Shown in pieces: positions 53,856-62,755 of a stretch of 64,000 nt of DNA (position 1 is its first letter; each line of letters opens with the position of its first letter). The translations under genes and the position numbers were made by a program. The notes under the pieces were generated by a model. It saw nothing but the letters and a program-made list of their open reading frames with translations. It did not search any database and was not told where the DNA came from. Origin of the DNA: Halothiobacillus sp. (lineage in GTDB: Bacteria > Pseudomonadota > Gammaproteobacteria > Halothiobacillales > Halothiobacillaceae); NCBI GenBank assembly GCA_023255735.1, contig JAGDVP010000012.1, forward strand, positions 169,477 to 233,476. The letters run 5' to 3'.

Positions 53856-55109
53856 ATGTTTGCAAAATCCATGACGATTGCTGAATTTGATCCCGTATTA
53901 GCCCAAGCGATGGCTGATGAAGTGGTGCGACAAGAAGATCATGTGGAGTTGATCGCTTCTGAAAATTACGCAAGCCCTCGGGTCATGGAAGCGCAAGGTT
54001 CTGTTCTAACCAATAAATACGCGGAAGGCTACCCGGCTAAGCGTTATTACGGCGGTTGCGAGTATGTGGATGTGGCCGAACAATTGGCCATTGATCGCGC
54101 CAAAGAGCTCTTTGGTGCCGATTACGCCAATGTACAACCCCATTCTGGCTCACAAGCCAATGCGGCCGTATTCATGGCCTTAATTAACCCCGGCGATACC
54201 ATTTTGGGTATGAGCTTAGCGCATGGTGGCCATTTAACACATGGAGCCAAGGTGAATTTCTCTGGCAAAATTTACAATGCGGTGCAATACGGCATCGACG
54301 AGCAGGGTTATATCGATTACGCCGAGGTGGAGCAACTCGCCCGCGCGCACAAGCCGAAAATGATTATTGCCGGCTTTTCGGCTTATTCACGCATTGTTGA
54401 TTGGGCGCGGTTCCGTTCAATTGCCGATGAAGTTGGTGCGTATTTTGTGGTGGATATGGCGCATGTGGCCGGTTTGGTCGCTGCGGGCGTGTACCCAAGC
54501 CCGGTGCAAATTGCTGATGTGACCACCTCCACCACGCACAAAACGCTGCGCGGCCCCCGGGGCGGGATTATTCTCGCCAAAGCGAACCCCGAAATTGAGA
54601 AAAAACTGCAATCGTTGGTATTTCCCGGCATCCAAGGTGGGCCGTTGATGCATGTCATCGCCGCCAAAGCGGTGGCATTCAAAGAGGCATTGCAACCTGA
54701 ATTCACGGTGTATCAGCGCCAAGTGGTTGATAATGCACGCGCTATGGCGAAAGTGTTTGTTGAGCGCGGTTTGGATGTTGTATCGGGCGGCACCGATAAC
54801 CATTTGTTTTTAGTGAGCCTGGTGAAAAAGGGCTTAACCGGCAAAGCAGTGGATGCCGCCTTAGGGCAGGCGCACATTACGGTGAACAAAAACGCCGTAC
54901 CCAATGATCCGCAATCGCCGTTTGTAACATCGGGCATTCGCGTGGGCACCGCCGCCATCACGACGCGGGGGTTTGGTGTGGCTGAAGCTACCCAATTGGC
55001 GGGCTGGATGTGCGATGTGATCGACGCGCTGGATGATGTGGCTGTGATCGCCTCAGTACGCGCCAAGGTGACCGATTTGTGCCGTCGCTTTCCGGTTTAT
55101 GGCCGTTAA
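53856..55109 (+). CDS. glyA: Serine hydroxymethyltransferase
   Basis: The 417-residue PLP enzyme interconverts serine and glycine with tetrahydrofolate. Seen: [32 protein letters not shown], and the PLP lysine in [19 protein letters not shown] precedes the ATG at 53856; the frame is open 14 codons further. The leader (53686-53855) does not look like a glycine riboswitch. Confidence 0.97.
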   Translation: MFAKSMTIAEFDPVLAQAMADEVVRQEDHVELIASENYASPRVMEAQGSVLTNKYAEGYPAKRYYGGCEYVDVAEQLAIDRAKELFGADYANVQPHSGSQANAAVFMALINPGDTILGMSLAHGGHLTHGAKVNFSGKIYNAVQYGIDEQGYIDYAEVEQLARAHKPKMIIAGFSAYSRIVDWARFRSIADEVGAYFVVDMAHVAGLVAAGVYPSPVQIADVTTSTTHKTLRGPRGGIILAKANPEIEKKLQSLVFPGIQGGPLMHVIAAKAVAFKEALQPEFTVYQRQVVDNARAMAKVFVERGLDVVSGGTDNHLFLVSLVKKGLTGKAVDAALGQAHITVNKNAVPNDPQSPFVTSGIRVGTAAITTRGFGVAEATQLAGWMCDVIDALDDVAVIASVRAKVTDLCRRFPVYGR

Positions 55110-55128
55110 GCAGCGGCTGGTTTAGTCG

Positions 55129-55623
55129 ATGAATTGTATCGCCTGTGGCCATGCTGATACGCATGTGATTGATTCCCGGATGGCCGATGGCGGCGCGTCG
55201 ATCCGTCGTCGCCGGGAGTGCCTTAGGTGTCACCAGCGGTTTACGACCTATGAAACCGCCGATATTCGAATGCCGCGCATCGTTAAAAGCAACGGTGCGC
55301 GGCAAAATTTTAACGAAGATAAACTTCGGGCAGGCATGATGCGCGCCCTGGAGAAACGTTCCGTCGCTACGCGCAAAATCGATGAAGAAATCGACCAAAT
55401 TAAAAAATTGCTGCAATCGTCGGGGGAAAAAGAAGTCCCCGCGCGGCGCATCGGCGATTTTGTGATGCAAGCCCTGCGGCGGCTCGATCAAGTGGCCTAC
55501 ATTCGTTTTGCTTCAGTGTATTTAAGCTTCGATAATGTTGAGGCCTTCCGTGCTGCGATCGAGGGGCTGAATCAGGAAGCATCGCAAGCGCCATCACCCC
55601 AACTGTCAAATGACCACCACTAA
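55129..55623 (+). CDS. nrdR: Transcriptional repressor NrdR
   Basis: The 164-residue product represses ribonucleotide reductase genes and senses ATP/dATP. The N-terminal zinc ribbon has CIAC and CLRC pairs (with the usual RRRRECLRCHQRFTTYE), followed by an ATP-cone domain (RIVKSNGARQNFNEDKLRAGMMRAL). It lies between glyA and ribD, a widespread order, and overlaps ribD by 14 bp. Confidence 0.96.
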   Translation: MNCIACGHADTHVIDSRMADGGASIRRRRECLRCHQRFTTYETADIRMPRIVKSNGARQNFNEDKLRAGMMRALEKRSVATRKIDEEIDQIKKLLQSSGEKEVPARRIGDFVMQALRRLDQVAYIRFASVYLSFDNVEAFRAAIEGLNQEASQAPSPQLSNDHH

Positions 55624-56755
55624 TCCTGTATCGTTTTCTGCCGAAGATTCGCTATGGATGGCGCGAGCGCTGTCGTTGGCCGAGCGCGGATTGACCACGA
55701 CGCATCCGAACCCTCGGGTGGGATGTGTGATTGTGCGTGATGGTGTCTGTGTGGGTGAAGGCTTTCATGCCCGTGCGGGTGAACCGCATGCCGAGGTGTT
55801 TGCTTTGCGTGCAGCGGGCGAACAAGCCCGCGGGGCTACGGCCTATGTCACGCTTGAACCCTGCGCACACTTTGGTAAAACACCGCCCTGCGCGCCCGCG
55901 CTGGCGGCGGCAGGCATTGGGCGCGTGGTGACGGCGATGGTTGATCCCGATCCCCGCGTTGCCGGGCGCGGGCATGATTTGCTCCGTGCGGCGGGCGTGC
56001 AGGTCGATGTGGGCTTAATGAATAAAGAAGCGCGTTGGCTGAATCGTGGGTTTGTTTCTCGAATTGAGCGAGACAGGCCCTGGGTTACGTTAAAAATTGC
56101 CCAATCGTTAGATGGCCGCACCGCGCTGGCCAATGGCATGAGCCGCTGGATTACCAATGAGAAAGCTCGGCGCGACGTGCAGTTTTTGCGGGCGCGGCAA
56201 TCGGCAATTTTAACCGGCATCGACACCGTGTTAATGGATGATGCCCGCTTAAATGTGCGCCTTGACGCTTGTGAGCTTAAGATCGAAGGTGCGGTACGCC
56301 AACCGTTGCGCGTGGTGTTGGATAGCGGTTTGCGCCTGCCGCCCTTTGCACCGATTTTTGATGCGCCGGGTGATATTCAAATTTATACCCGCGATGTGAT
56401 GGCGGGCATTCACTTTGATAGTTTAACCGCGCGGGGTGCGCAATTAGTTGCGGCACCTGTGGTTGATTCTGGGCTGGATTTGGGCTTTATTTTGCAGCAC
56501 TTAGCTGCGCAAGGGATTAATGAATTACTCATTGAGGCGGGTTCAAAATTATCGGGTGCCTTTATTGCTCAGCAATGGGTAGATGAGCTTGTGGTGTATC
56601 AAGCACCGATTTTATTAGGCCACCTATCGCAGGCAAGTTTGGCTTTGCCGATGCTTGCAGAGCTCGATCACGCAGCCCGCTGGCAACTCATTGATACACA
56701 ACGCTTGGGTGATAATGTGCGAATGACCCTGATTCCCAAGGCGCTTGAGCCTTAA
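55610..56755 (+). CDS. ribD: Riboflavin biosynthesis deaminase/reductase RibD
   Basis: The 381-residue bifunctional protein deaminates then reduces the pyrimidine intermediate. The deaminase zinc site is EPHAEVFAL with LEPCAHFGKTPPC; the reductase domain begins near RPWVTLKIAQSLDGRTAL and includes GIDTVLMDDARLNVR. It overlaps nrdR. Confidence 0.96.
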   Translation: MTTTNPVSFSAEDSLWMARALSLAERGLTTTHPNPRVGCVIVRDGVCVGEGFHARAGEPHAEVFALRAAGEQARGATAYVTLEPCAHFGKTPPCAPALAAAGIGRVVTAMVDPDPRVAGRGHDLLRAAGVQVDVGLMNKEARWLNRGFVSRIERDRPWVTLKIAQSLDGRTALANGMSRWITNEKARRDVQFLRARQSAILTGIDTVLMDDARLNVRLDACELKIEGAVRQPLRVVLDSGLRLPPFAPIFDAPGDIQIYTRDVMAGIHFDSLTARGAQLVAAPVVDSGLDLGFILQHLAAQGINELLIEAGSKLSGAFIAQQWVDELVVYQAPILLGHLSQASLALPMLAELDHAARWQLIDTQRLGDNVRMTLIPKALEP

Positions 56756-56775
56756 TTATTCGCGGAGGCAAGTTT

Positions 56776-57426
56776 ATGTTTACTGGTATTATTCAAGCCC
56801 AAGGCACGTTGATTGCGCTCACACCCAAAGGCGGTGATATGCAGTTGAACGTAGGCGCGGGCAAGCTAGATATGAGCCGCGTGGCCTTGGGTGATTCAAT
56901 CGCCGTTAACGGGGTGTGTTTGACTGTCACCGCGCATACTCAGACGAGTTTTACCGTTGATTGCTCGCGTGAAACCCTGAAATTAACCACGCTTGGTCAA
57001 TTGCGCCCGGGCTCGCCCGTGAATTTAGAACCGGCGCTCACGCTCGCCACCCCGCTCGGCGGGCATTTAGTGAGCGGGCATGTAGATGGTTTAGCGATGG
57101 TTGAATCGCGCAGCGAGGAAGCGCGCGCGGTTAGTTTTTGGCTGCGTGCCCCCGATGACTTAGCGAAATATATTGCTAAAAAAGGCTCGGTCACCATTGA
57201 TGGCGTGAGTTTAACCGTCAATGAGGTTGAAGGTTCGCGCTTTAAGCTCACCATTATTCCGCACACCTTAGCGCAAACCATCATGGGGCGTTATCAGCCG
57301 GGCAGTGCGGTAAATTTAGAAATTGACGTGGTGGCACGCTATCTTGAACGGCTTCTGGCGGGGCAGTCTAACGGCACTCAGCCCGCCTATGCGCAGGCGA
57401 TGGGTTCACCCTATTCCATCGATTGA
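56776..57426 (+). CDS. ribE: Riboflavin synthase alpha chain
   Basis: The 216-residue product shows the internal duplication of the family: MFTGIIQAQG with SIAVNGVCLTVT in the first lumazine-binding repeat, and HLVSGHVDG with TIDGVSLTVNEV in the second. It dismutates lumazine to riboflavin. GGAGGC precedes the ATG. Confidence 0.96.
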   Translation: MFTGIIQAQGTLIALTPKGGDMQLNVGAGKLDMSRVALGDSIAVNGVCLTVTAHTQTSFTVDCSRETLKLTTLGQLRPGSPVNLEPALTLATPLGGHLVSGHVDGLAMVESRSEEARAVSFWLRAPDDLAKYIAKKGSVTIDGVSLTVNEVEGSRFKLTIIPHTLAQTIMGRYQPGSAVNLEIDVVARYLERLLAGQSNGTQPAYAQAMGSPYSID

Positions 57427-57517
57427 CCGGCTTTGCGACGCGAGTAATGCTAGAATCGTAGGCCAAATAGCTGCGGGGATTGAGATCGCAGCTCATCTTT
57501 TACAGAGCAGGTTGTGC

Positions 57518-58648
57518 ATGAGTTTTAGTTCAATAGATGAGATTCTCGATGAACTCGCCCAAGGACGCATGGTGATTATCGTTGATGATGAAGACCGCGA
57601 GAACGAAGGTGATTTGCTCATGCTGGCCGAAAAAACGCGGCCAGAAGATATTAATTTTATGGCTCGATTCGGTCGCGGCCTGATTTGCCTAACCTTAACT
57701 GAAAGCCGCTGCGCCCAGCTTAAATTGCCCTTAATGGTGTCGCAAAATCGCGAGCAGTTTTCCACCGCGTTTACGGTATCGATTGAGGCGGCGGAGGGCG
57801 TAACTACCGGAATTTCGGCGCAAGATCGTGCTCGCACTGTGTTAGCTGCTGTGGCACCCGATGCCAAACCCACCGATATTGTCCAGCCCGGGCACGTGTT
57901 TCCGCTGATGGCGAAAGCCGGTGGCGTGCTAACGCGCGCGGGTCACACCGAGGCGGGCGTCGATTTAGCGCGCTTGGCGGGCGCGCGCGAATCGGCCGCC
58001 GTCATTGTTGAAATTTTGAACGAAGATGGCAGTATGGCGCGCCGCCCCGATTTGGAAGTGTTTGCCGCCACCCACAATTTAAAAATTGGTTCAATTGAAG
58101 AGCTCATTCGCTATCGCATGAAGCATGAGCGCTCAATTGAGCGGATTTCAGAATCCCCACTTTCACTGGCGGCGGGGGAATTCCGGTTATTTGCCTATTG
58201 CGATCACAGCTCTAAGCAAACGCATTTGGCTGTGGTTCGGGGGTCACCCTCACCCGATCAGCCCGTGCCGGTGCGCGTGCATGTGCATCAGCCGGTGTGC
58301 GATTTGCTCGAGCCGATTAATGCCGATTGCGGATGGCCTTTATCGAATGTGCTGGCGCGCTTAGGTCAAATGGATTTAGGTGTTGCCATTATTTTGCGCC
58401 CCAGCATTAACGAGGCAGATATTGTTAAGCAGCTACAACATTGGCAATCACCCGAGCGGCCGGCCGCTTCGGCGGGCGATCATGTGCGCACCTATGGTGT
58501 TGGGGCACAAATTTTAAAAGACTTAGGCGTACAGCGCATGCGCGTGATGAGCGCACCGAAGCGTTTTCATGCCTTAGCCGGTTATGGATTAGAAGTGGTT
58601 GACTACATTTATGATGAAACGGCCGATGGCGCCGTGGGGGCAAATTGA
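57518..58648 (+). CDS. ribB: DHBP synthase with a degenerate GTP cyclohydrolase II domain (RibBA-like)
   Basis: Residues 1-200 are an intact 3,4-dihydroxy-2-butanone-4-phosphate synthase: [36 protein letters not shown] and [16 protein letters not shown]. The C-terminal 170 residues have the GTP cyclohydrolase II outline (LRPSINEAD..., THLAVVRG) but lack the zinc cysteine cluster and the GDVFGSLRCDCG motif; that region reads [20 protein letters not shown]. So it should not be a working RibA, and a separate ribA is expected elsewhere. The frame open back to 57323 overlaps ribE. Confidence 0.9.
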   Translation: MSFSSIDEILDELAQGRMVIIVDDEDRENEGDLLMLAEKTRPEDINFMARFGRGLICLTLTESRCAQLKLPLMVSQNREQFSTAFTVSIEAAEGVTTGISAQDRARTVLAAVAPDAKPTDIVQPGHVFPLMAKAGGVLTRAGHTEAGVDLARLAGARESAAVIVEILNEDGSMARRPDLEVFAATHNLKIGSIEELIRYRMKHERSIERISESPLSLAAGEFRLFAYCDHSSKQTHLAVVRGSPSPDQPVPVRVHVHQPVCDLLEPINADCGWPLSNVLARLGQMDLGVAIILRPSINEADIVKQLQHWQSPERPAASAGDHVRTYGVGAQILKDLGVQRMRVMSAPKRFHALAGYGLEVVDYIYDETADGAVGAN

Positions 58649-59139
58649 TGAGCATGACGGGGATTACAATCGTTGAAGGGGGCTTAACGGCAGGGCTTGA
58701 AGGGCGTTATGCCATTTTGGCCACCCGTTGGAATGCGTTTATTGTGGATCGGCTGGTGGAAGGCGCGATTGATACGCTCAAACGCCACGGCGTGCCCGCG
58801 CAATCTATAACCTTAGTGCGCGTGCCGGGCGCCTATGAATTGCCGCTGATCGCGCAACGGGTTGCGGCCAGTGAGCGCTTTGATGCCATTATTTGCTTAG
58901 GCGCTGTGATTCGGGGCTCAACCGCGCATTTTGATTACGTGGCAGGCGAGGCGGCCAAAGGCATAGCCGCTGTTGCGATGGATTTTGATTTACCCGTTAT
59001 TTTTGGTGTGCTCACCACCGATACGATTGAGCAGTCCATCGAGCGGGCCGGCACCAAAGCGGGCAATAAAGGCAGTGAAGCGGCCGCTACGGCCATTGAG
59101 ATGGTGAATCTTGTTAAACAATTGGATCAAGTCGAGTGA
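58648..59139 (+). CDS. ribH: 6,7-Dimethyl-8-ribityllumazine synthase
   Basis: The 163-residue product condenses the pyrimidine and DHBP to lumazine. Typical motifs are [45 protein letters not shown] and [24 protein letters not shown]. Its ATG overlaps the ribBA stop as TGATG. Confidence 0.96.
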   Translation: MSMTGITIVEGGLTAGLEGRYAILATRWNAFIVDRLVEGAIDTLKRHGVPAQSITLVRVPGAYELPLIAQRVAASERFDAIICLGAVIRGSTAHFDYVAGEAAKGIAAVAMDFDLPVIFGVLTTDTIEQSIERAGTKAGNKGSEAAATAIEMVNLVKQLDQVE

Positions 59140-59873
59140 CTAACCGCACAGAATTTTCTTGGGCGCAGGTTTTATCTGCGAAAAAAACCGCCCCTGCCGA
59201 ACCAAGCCTGCAAGACCCTCTGCCGACAGAGCCAGCTTCAGTTGAATCACCCGCGCCCGTCATAACCCCTGTGGCACCAGCCCAACCGCAGGCTTTGGAT
59301 GACGAGGCACCCGATGCCCTACAGGTGGCCGCAGCGCTCAGCAATCATGCTGAGCAGAAAGATTCAATGACCGACTGCCCCCAAACGCTCGCGCCAGCAG
59401 CCAAACCAAGCGCTAAGCGCGCGCATTCTGCAGGGCAGGCTTCGGATAAAAAACGCTGGCGTTGGGCCCGCGAGCGGGTCATTCAAGCGCTTTATCAGCA
59501 AATTTTGAATAGCACACCTGTAGATGTGCTTGATGCGCAGTTTATGGAAGATGTGTTCATGCTCAAAGTGGATCTTGAGCTATTTAGGCGCCTTGTGCGC
59601 GGTGTCAGTGCGAATGAAAAAGCCTTGGATGCGGCGTTTACCCCCTTGCTTGATCGGCCCCTTGCGGAGCTTGATCCCATTGAACAAGCCATTTTGCGCA
59701 TGGGCGCTTTTGAGCTTATCCACACGCCAGAAATTCCCCGTGCGGTCGCCATCAATGAAGCGGTTGAAATGGCGAAATTATATGGTGCGAGCGAAAGCCA
59801 TAAATACATCAACGGTGTGCTAGATAAACTTGCCGATCGCGTGCGCCTGGCTGAACCGCGTCGCCCGGCGTAA
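59136..59873 (+). CDS. nusB: Transcription antitermination factor NusB with a long N-terminal extension
   Basis: The C-terminal 140 residues are Nus[56 protein letters not shown] and [29 protein letters not shown]. The first 105 residues are Pro/Ala/Glu-rich and look disordered. The GTG start overlaps the ribH stop as GTGA; an internal ATG at codon 77 (MTDCPQTL) is an alternative that would still leave about 30 extra residues. ribH-nusB is the usual order. Confidence 0.92.
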   Translation: MTNRTEFSWAQVLSAKKTAPAEPSLQDPLPTEPASVESPAPVITPVAPAQPQALDDEAPDALQVAAALSNHAEQKDSMTDCPQTLAPAAKPSAKRAHSAGQASDKKRWRWARERVIQALYQQILNSTPVDVLDAQFMEDVFMLKVDLELFRRLVRGVSANEKALDAAFTPLLDRPLAELDPIEQAILRMGAFELIHTPEIPRAVAINEAVEMAKLYGASESHKYINGVLDKLADRVRLAEPRRPA

Positions 59874-59934
59874 CGTTCGTGGCCTTACGGCAGTCCACCG
59901 CCCTTGGGTTGAGCTAATCGAGTGGGTGCGTCGC

Positions 59935-60651
59935 ATGAACCGATCAAAAATTAATATGCCCGGGGTTCACGCATGGGCTTATCTTCTCACTTGGCAGCGC
60001 ACCTTATTCGCCTGTGTTATGGGCTTGGTGTTGTATGCCGCCGCGCCGTGGATTTTCCCAAATCTGCATTTTGAAGCGCGCTCGTTACTGGCTTGGATTA
60101 TTGCTTGCACGCTGTTTTTTACGTTGACTTGGGGCGGCATTTGGCGCATGGATGTGGCGCAAACGCGCTGGCGCTCGCAGCGGTTCAACCCTGGGGTGCG
60201 TACCCTGTATAGCTTGTTGCTCATCACGGTGGGCATCAGCTTGATTGGCGTTTTGCAAGTGTCAGATGCCACCAAAACACTCACCGGGCTTGGGCGCTGG
60301 TTGCATATTTTATTGGCGTTTGCGGCCTTAACGGCGAATTGGTTTTTGATACAAACCATTTTCGCCTTGAGTTATGCCCATCATTATTATCATCCCGACC
60401 GGGATAACAAAGTGGCGAGCTTAGGCTTTCCCGGTGAAGCAAAACACGGCGTGCCTTGCGATGCTGAGCCGGTTTACAGTGATTTTGCGTATTTTGCTGT
60501 GGTGGTGGGCATGACAGCGCAAACGGCCGATGTAACCACTAAAACGGCAGAAATCCGCCGTTTGGTCTTGGTGCATGGCTTAATTTCATTTGCCTACAAC
60601 ATCTTGGTTTTGGCGCTGTCGTTGAATTTATTGGCCAATGCGTTGCCGTAA
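59935..60651 (+). CDS. DUF1345 family membrane protein
   Basis: The 238-residue product has about five hydrophobic segments and DUF1345 features: a LTWQRTLFACVMGLVLYAAAPW start, a LLITVGISLIGVLQV helix, FALSYAHHYYHPD, and YSDFAYFAVVVGMTAQTADV followed by RRLVLVHGLISFAYNILVLALSLN. The function is unknown. The start at 59935 follows the end of nusB; the open frame before it overlaps nusB. Confidence 0.85.
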   Translation: MNRSKINMPGVHAWAYLLTWQRTLFACVMGLVLYAAAPWIFPNLHFEARSLLAWIIACTLFFTLTWGGIWRMDVAQTRWRSQRFNPGVRTLYSLLLITVGISLIGVLQVSDATKTLTGLGRWLHILLAFAALTANWFLIQTIFALSYAHHYYHPDRDNKVASLGFPGEAKHGVPCDAEPVYSDFAYFAVVVGMTAQTADVTTKTAEIRRLVLVHGLISFAYNILVLALSLNLLANALP

Positions 60652-60698
60652 TGCGGCAATCATGCACAGGCGGCTAAAATTCTAAATTCCGCCGCCTA

Positions 60699-61499
60699 TT
60701 AAGGCCAAAAATACCACAGCACGAGCGCGCCAAATACGATTCGATAATACGCAAAGCCTTTAAAGGTATGTTTGCTGATGTAATGCAAGAGCATACTCAC
60801 AAAGGCCAACCCTGAGATAAAAGCGGCCACAAAGCCGATGGCCATCATGGTTAAGTCTTCTGGGTGCAGGGTATGCAGGTGTTTGAGCAAATCAAAGATG
60901 GTGGCCGCCAGCATCGTGGGGATGGCCAAAAAGAAGGAAAATTCGGTCGCGGTGGTGCGCGATAGTCCAAACATCATGCCGCCCATAATGGTAGAACCGG
61001 AGCGCGAGGTGCCGGGAATGAGCGCAAAACACTGCGCGACACCGACTTTAAGCGCATCTTTCCAGCTCATATCGTCGACATGATGAATACGCGCGGCGGG
61101 CGCAAACCGCTCAACCAGCAAAATAATAAACCCGCCGATAATGAGCGCGACAGCCACAAAAATCGGGTTGAATAAATGCGCTTTAATGTAGCTGTGGGTG
61201 GCTAATCCAATAATCGCCGCCGGAATAAAAGCCACAATTAAATTCAAGGTAAATTTTTGTGCGCTGCGTTGGGTGGGCAGGCCGATGACGACGGAGGTGA
61301 GCTTTTGCCGGTAAAACCACATCACCGCCAAAATAGCGCCCAGTTGAATAAAAATCTCAAAAACCTTAGCGCCATCGCCGGTATAGCCCAAATAATCGGC
61401 GGCGATAATCAAATGCCCGGTGGAGGATACGGGCAAAAATTCGGTCGCGCCTTCAATTAGGCCAAGGGTGGCTGCGGTGAGCCAATCGGGAAGCATCAT
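60699..61499 (-). CDS. uppP: Undecaprenyl-diphosphatase
   Basis: The 266-residue membrane phosphatase recycles the peptidoglycan lipid carrier. The two active-site motifs are present: EGATEFLPVSSTGHLI and PGTSRSGSTI. AAAGGA lies upstream of tandem ATGs; the frame extends two codons further to a TTG. Confidence 0.96.
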   Translation of the reverse strand: MMLPDWLTAATLGLIEGATEFLPVSSTGHLIIAADYLGYTGDGAKVFEIFIQLGAILAVMWFYRQKLTSVVIGLPTQRSAQKFTLNLIVAFIPAAIIGLATHSYIKAHLFNPIFVAVALIIGGFIILLVERFAPAARIHHVDDMSWKDALKVGVAQCFALIPGTSRSGSTIMGGMMFGLSRTTATEFSFFLAIPTMLAATIFDLLKHLHTLHPEDLTMMAIGFVAAFISGLAFVSMLLHYISKHTFKGFAYYRIVFGALVLWYFWP

Positions 61500-61647
61500 G
61501 GGCAAAGTCCTTTCAATAGGATGGCTAATAACGGCGCGTAGCTTAACGTAAATTGGTGCGTTAAGGCATGACTAAACCATGACATAAGGCCGCACCATGC
61601 CGGTTTAATAGCGGTTTTGTGGCAATGCCCGTGCCGTTATGGCGGCG

Positions 61648-62580
61648 TTATTCCTGCAGTGCGGTTAAGTGCGCGGCCACGCTGCGGGCGAGTGCTTGAG
61701 TCTCGTAGCCGCCCTCTAAAAGCGAAACAATCCGCCCCTTGGCATGGGTGTTGGCTATATGGACTAATGCTTGCGTGAGCCAAGCATAATCGGCTTCAAC
61801 CAAGCCCCAACCGCCCATGTCATCAAGTAAATGGCCATCAAAGCCGGCTGAAATCACGATTAAATCGGGCGAAAATTCGGCTAGTCGGCCAAACCAAGCT
61901 TGCTCACAGGCCGCGCGCCAAGTTGCCCCGCGCGTGCCTTGCGGCAGGGCAACGGGCAGGCAGTTTCTGGCCAAAGCGGGTAGGCCGCTATAGGGGTAAA
62001 ACGGGTGCTGGAAGCTTGAGCAAAACAAAATAGACTCATCACCCGCCACAATATCTTCCGTGCCATCGCCATGGTGGACATCAAAATCGATAATCGCCAC
62101 ACGATGAATGCCTGCTTGCGTGAGCGCGTAGCGGGCGGCAATTGCCGCATTGTTGAATAGGCAAAATCCGGCAGCTTTGCGGCGCCCTGCGTGGTGCCCC
62201 GGCGGGCGAATGGCACAAAATGCCCGCCGTGCTTGGGCGCCAAGCACCCAATCGACCGCCGCAATGCCACTGCCCGCCGCCCGTAATGCGGCGGGCAGGG
62301 TATGCGCCATCAGCACCACGTCAGTATCGAATTGCACGCCGCCTTGGGCGGGGCTGCTTTGAAAAATTTCATCCACGTACTCGGGGCTGTGCGCGAGGCA
62401 AAGCTGCGCGCGGGTGGCTTTGGGCGCGGTGAGATGGGTTAGCCAAGGCTCGATGCCTTGGGCGATGAGGTGATCTTGAATTTGGGTGAGACGACGGGCA
62501 TTCTCAGGGTGTGGCATGCCCCCCGCTAAGCCATTGCTGTGCAAGAGGCAATCGGGATGGGTTAGGTACGCTAAATTCAT
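61648..62580 (-). CDS. Histone-deacetylase-family protein
   Basis: The 310-residue class II HDAC-like enzyme has the active-site and zinc residues of the family: RPPGHHAGRRKAAGFCLFNNAAIAA, VAIIDFDVHHGDGTEDI and VISAGFDGHLLDDMGGWGL, ending LLEGGYETQAL. Bacterial members deacetylate proteins, polyamines or acetoin. GAGGATGG precedes the ATG. It is divergent from an acyl-CoA synthetase-type gene. Confidence 0.92.
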   Translation of the reverse strand: MNLAYLTHPDCLLHSNGLAGGMPHPENARRLTQIQDHLIAQGIEPWLTHLTAPKATRAQLCLAHSPEYVDEIFQSSPAQGGVQFDTDVVLMAHTLPAALRAAGSGIAAVDWVLGAQARRAFCAIRPPGHHAGRRKAAGFCLFNNAAIAARYALTQAGIHRVAIIDFDVHHGDGTEDIVAGDESILFCSSFQHPFYPYSGLPALARNCLPVALPQGTRGATWRAACEQAWFGRLAEFSPDLIVISAGFDGHLLDDMGGWGLVEADYAWLTQALVHIANTHAKGRIVSLLEGGYETQALARSVAAHLTALQE

Positions 62581-62703
62581 CGATATGCCATCCTCACAGG
62601 TTATGCTGAACCTACATTCTGCGCGCGCACTCTTGGCGGTGCAAGATGCGGTGGGGGTTGAACTTGGTTTGTACGGTTCGCTTAAATCAGCCGTCGAAAT
62701 CGT

Positions 62704-62742
62704 CGTGTTGATTAATCGTGTTGATTAATCGTGTTGATTCAT
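62704..62742 (+). repeat. Three 13-bp tandem repeats upstream of the acyl-CoA synthetase gene
   Basis: The units are 62704-62716 and 62717-62729 (both cgtgttgattaat) and 62730-62742 (cgtgttgattcat, one change). The array ends 13 bp before the ATG at 62756. Confidence 0.9.
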
Positions 62743-62755
62743 CTAGGGGGGCGTT

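Noticed and set aside
57427-57517. FMN riboswitch before ribBA
   Set aside because: The 91-bp gap is too short and lacks the conserved AGGGGC-type helices.
62486-62728. 80-codon frame on the plus strand opposite the HDAC gene
   Set aside because: Most of it is antisense to a well-supported gene, its end is made of the 13-bp repeats, and it has no ribosome site or family features.
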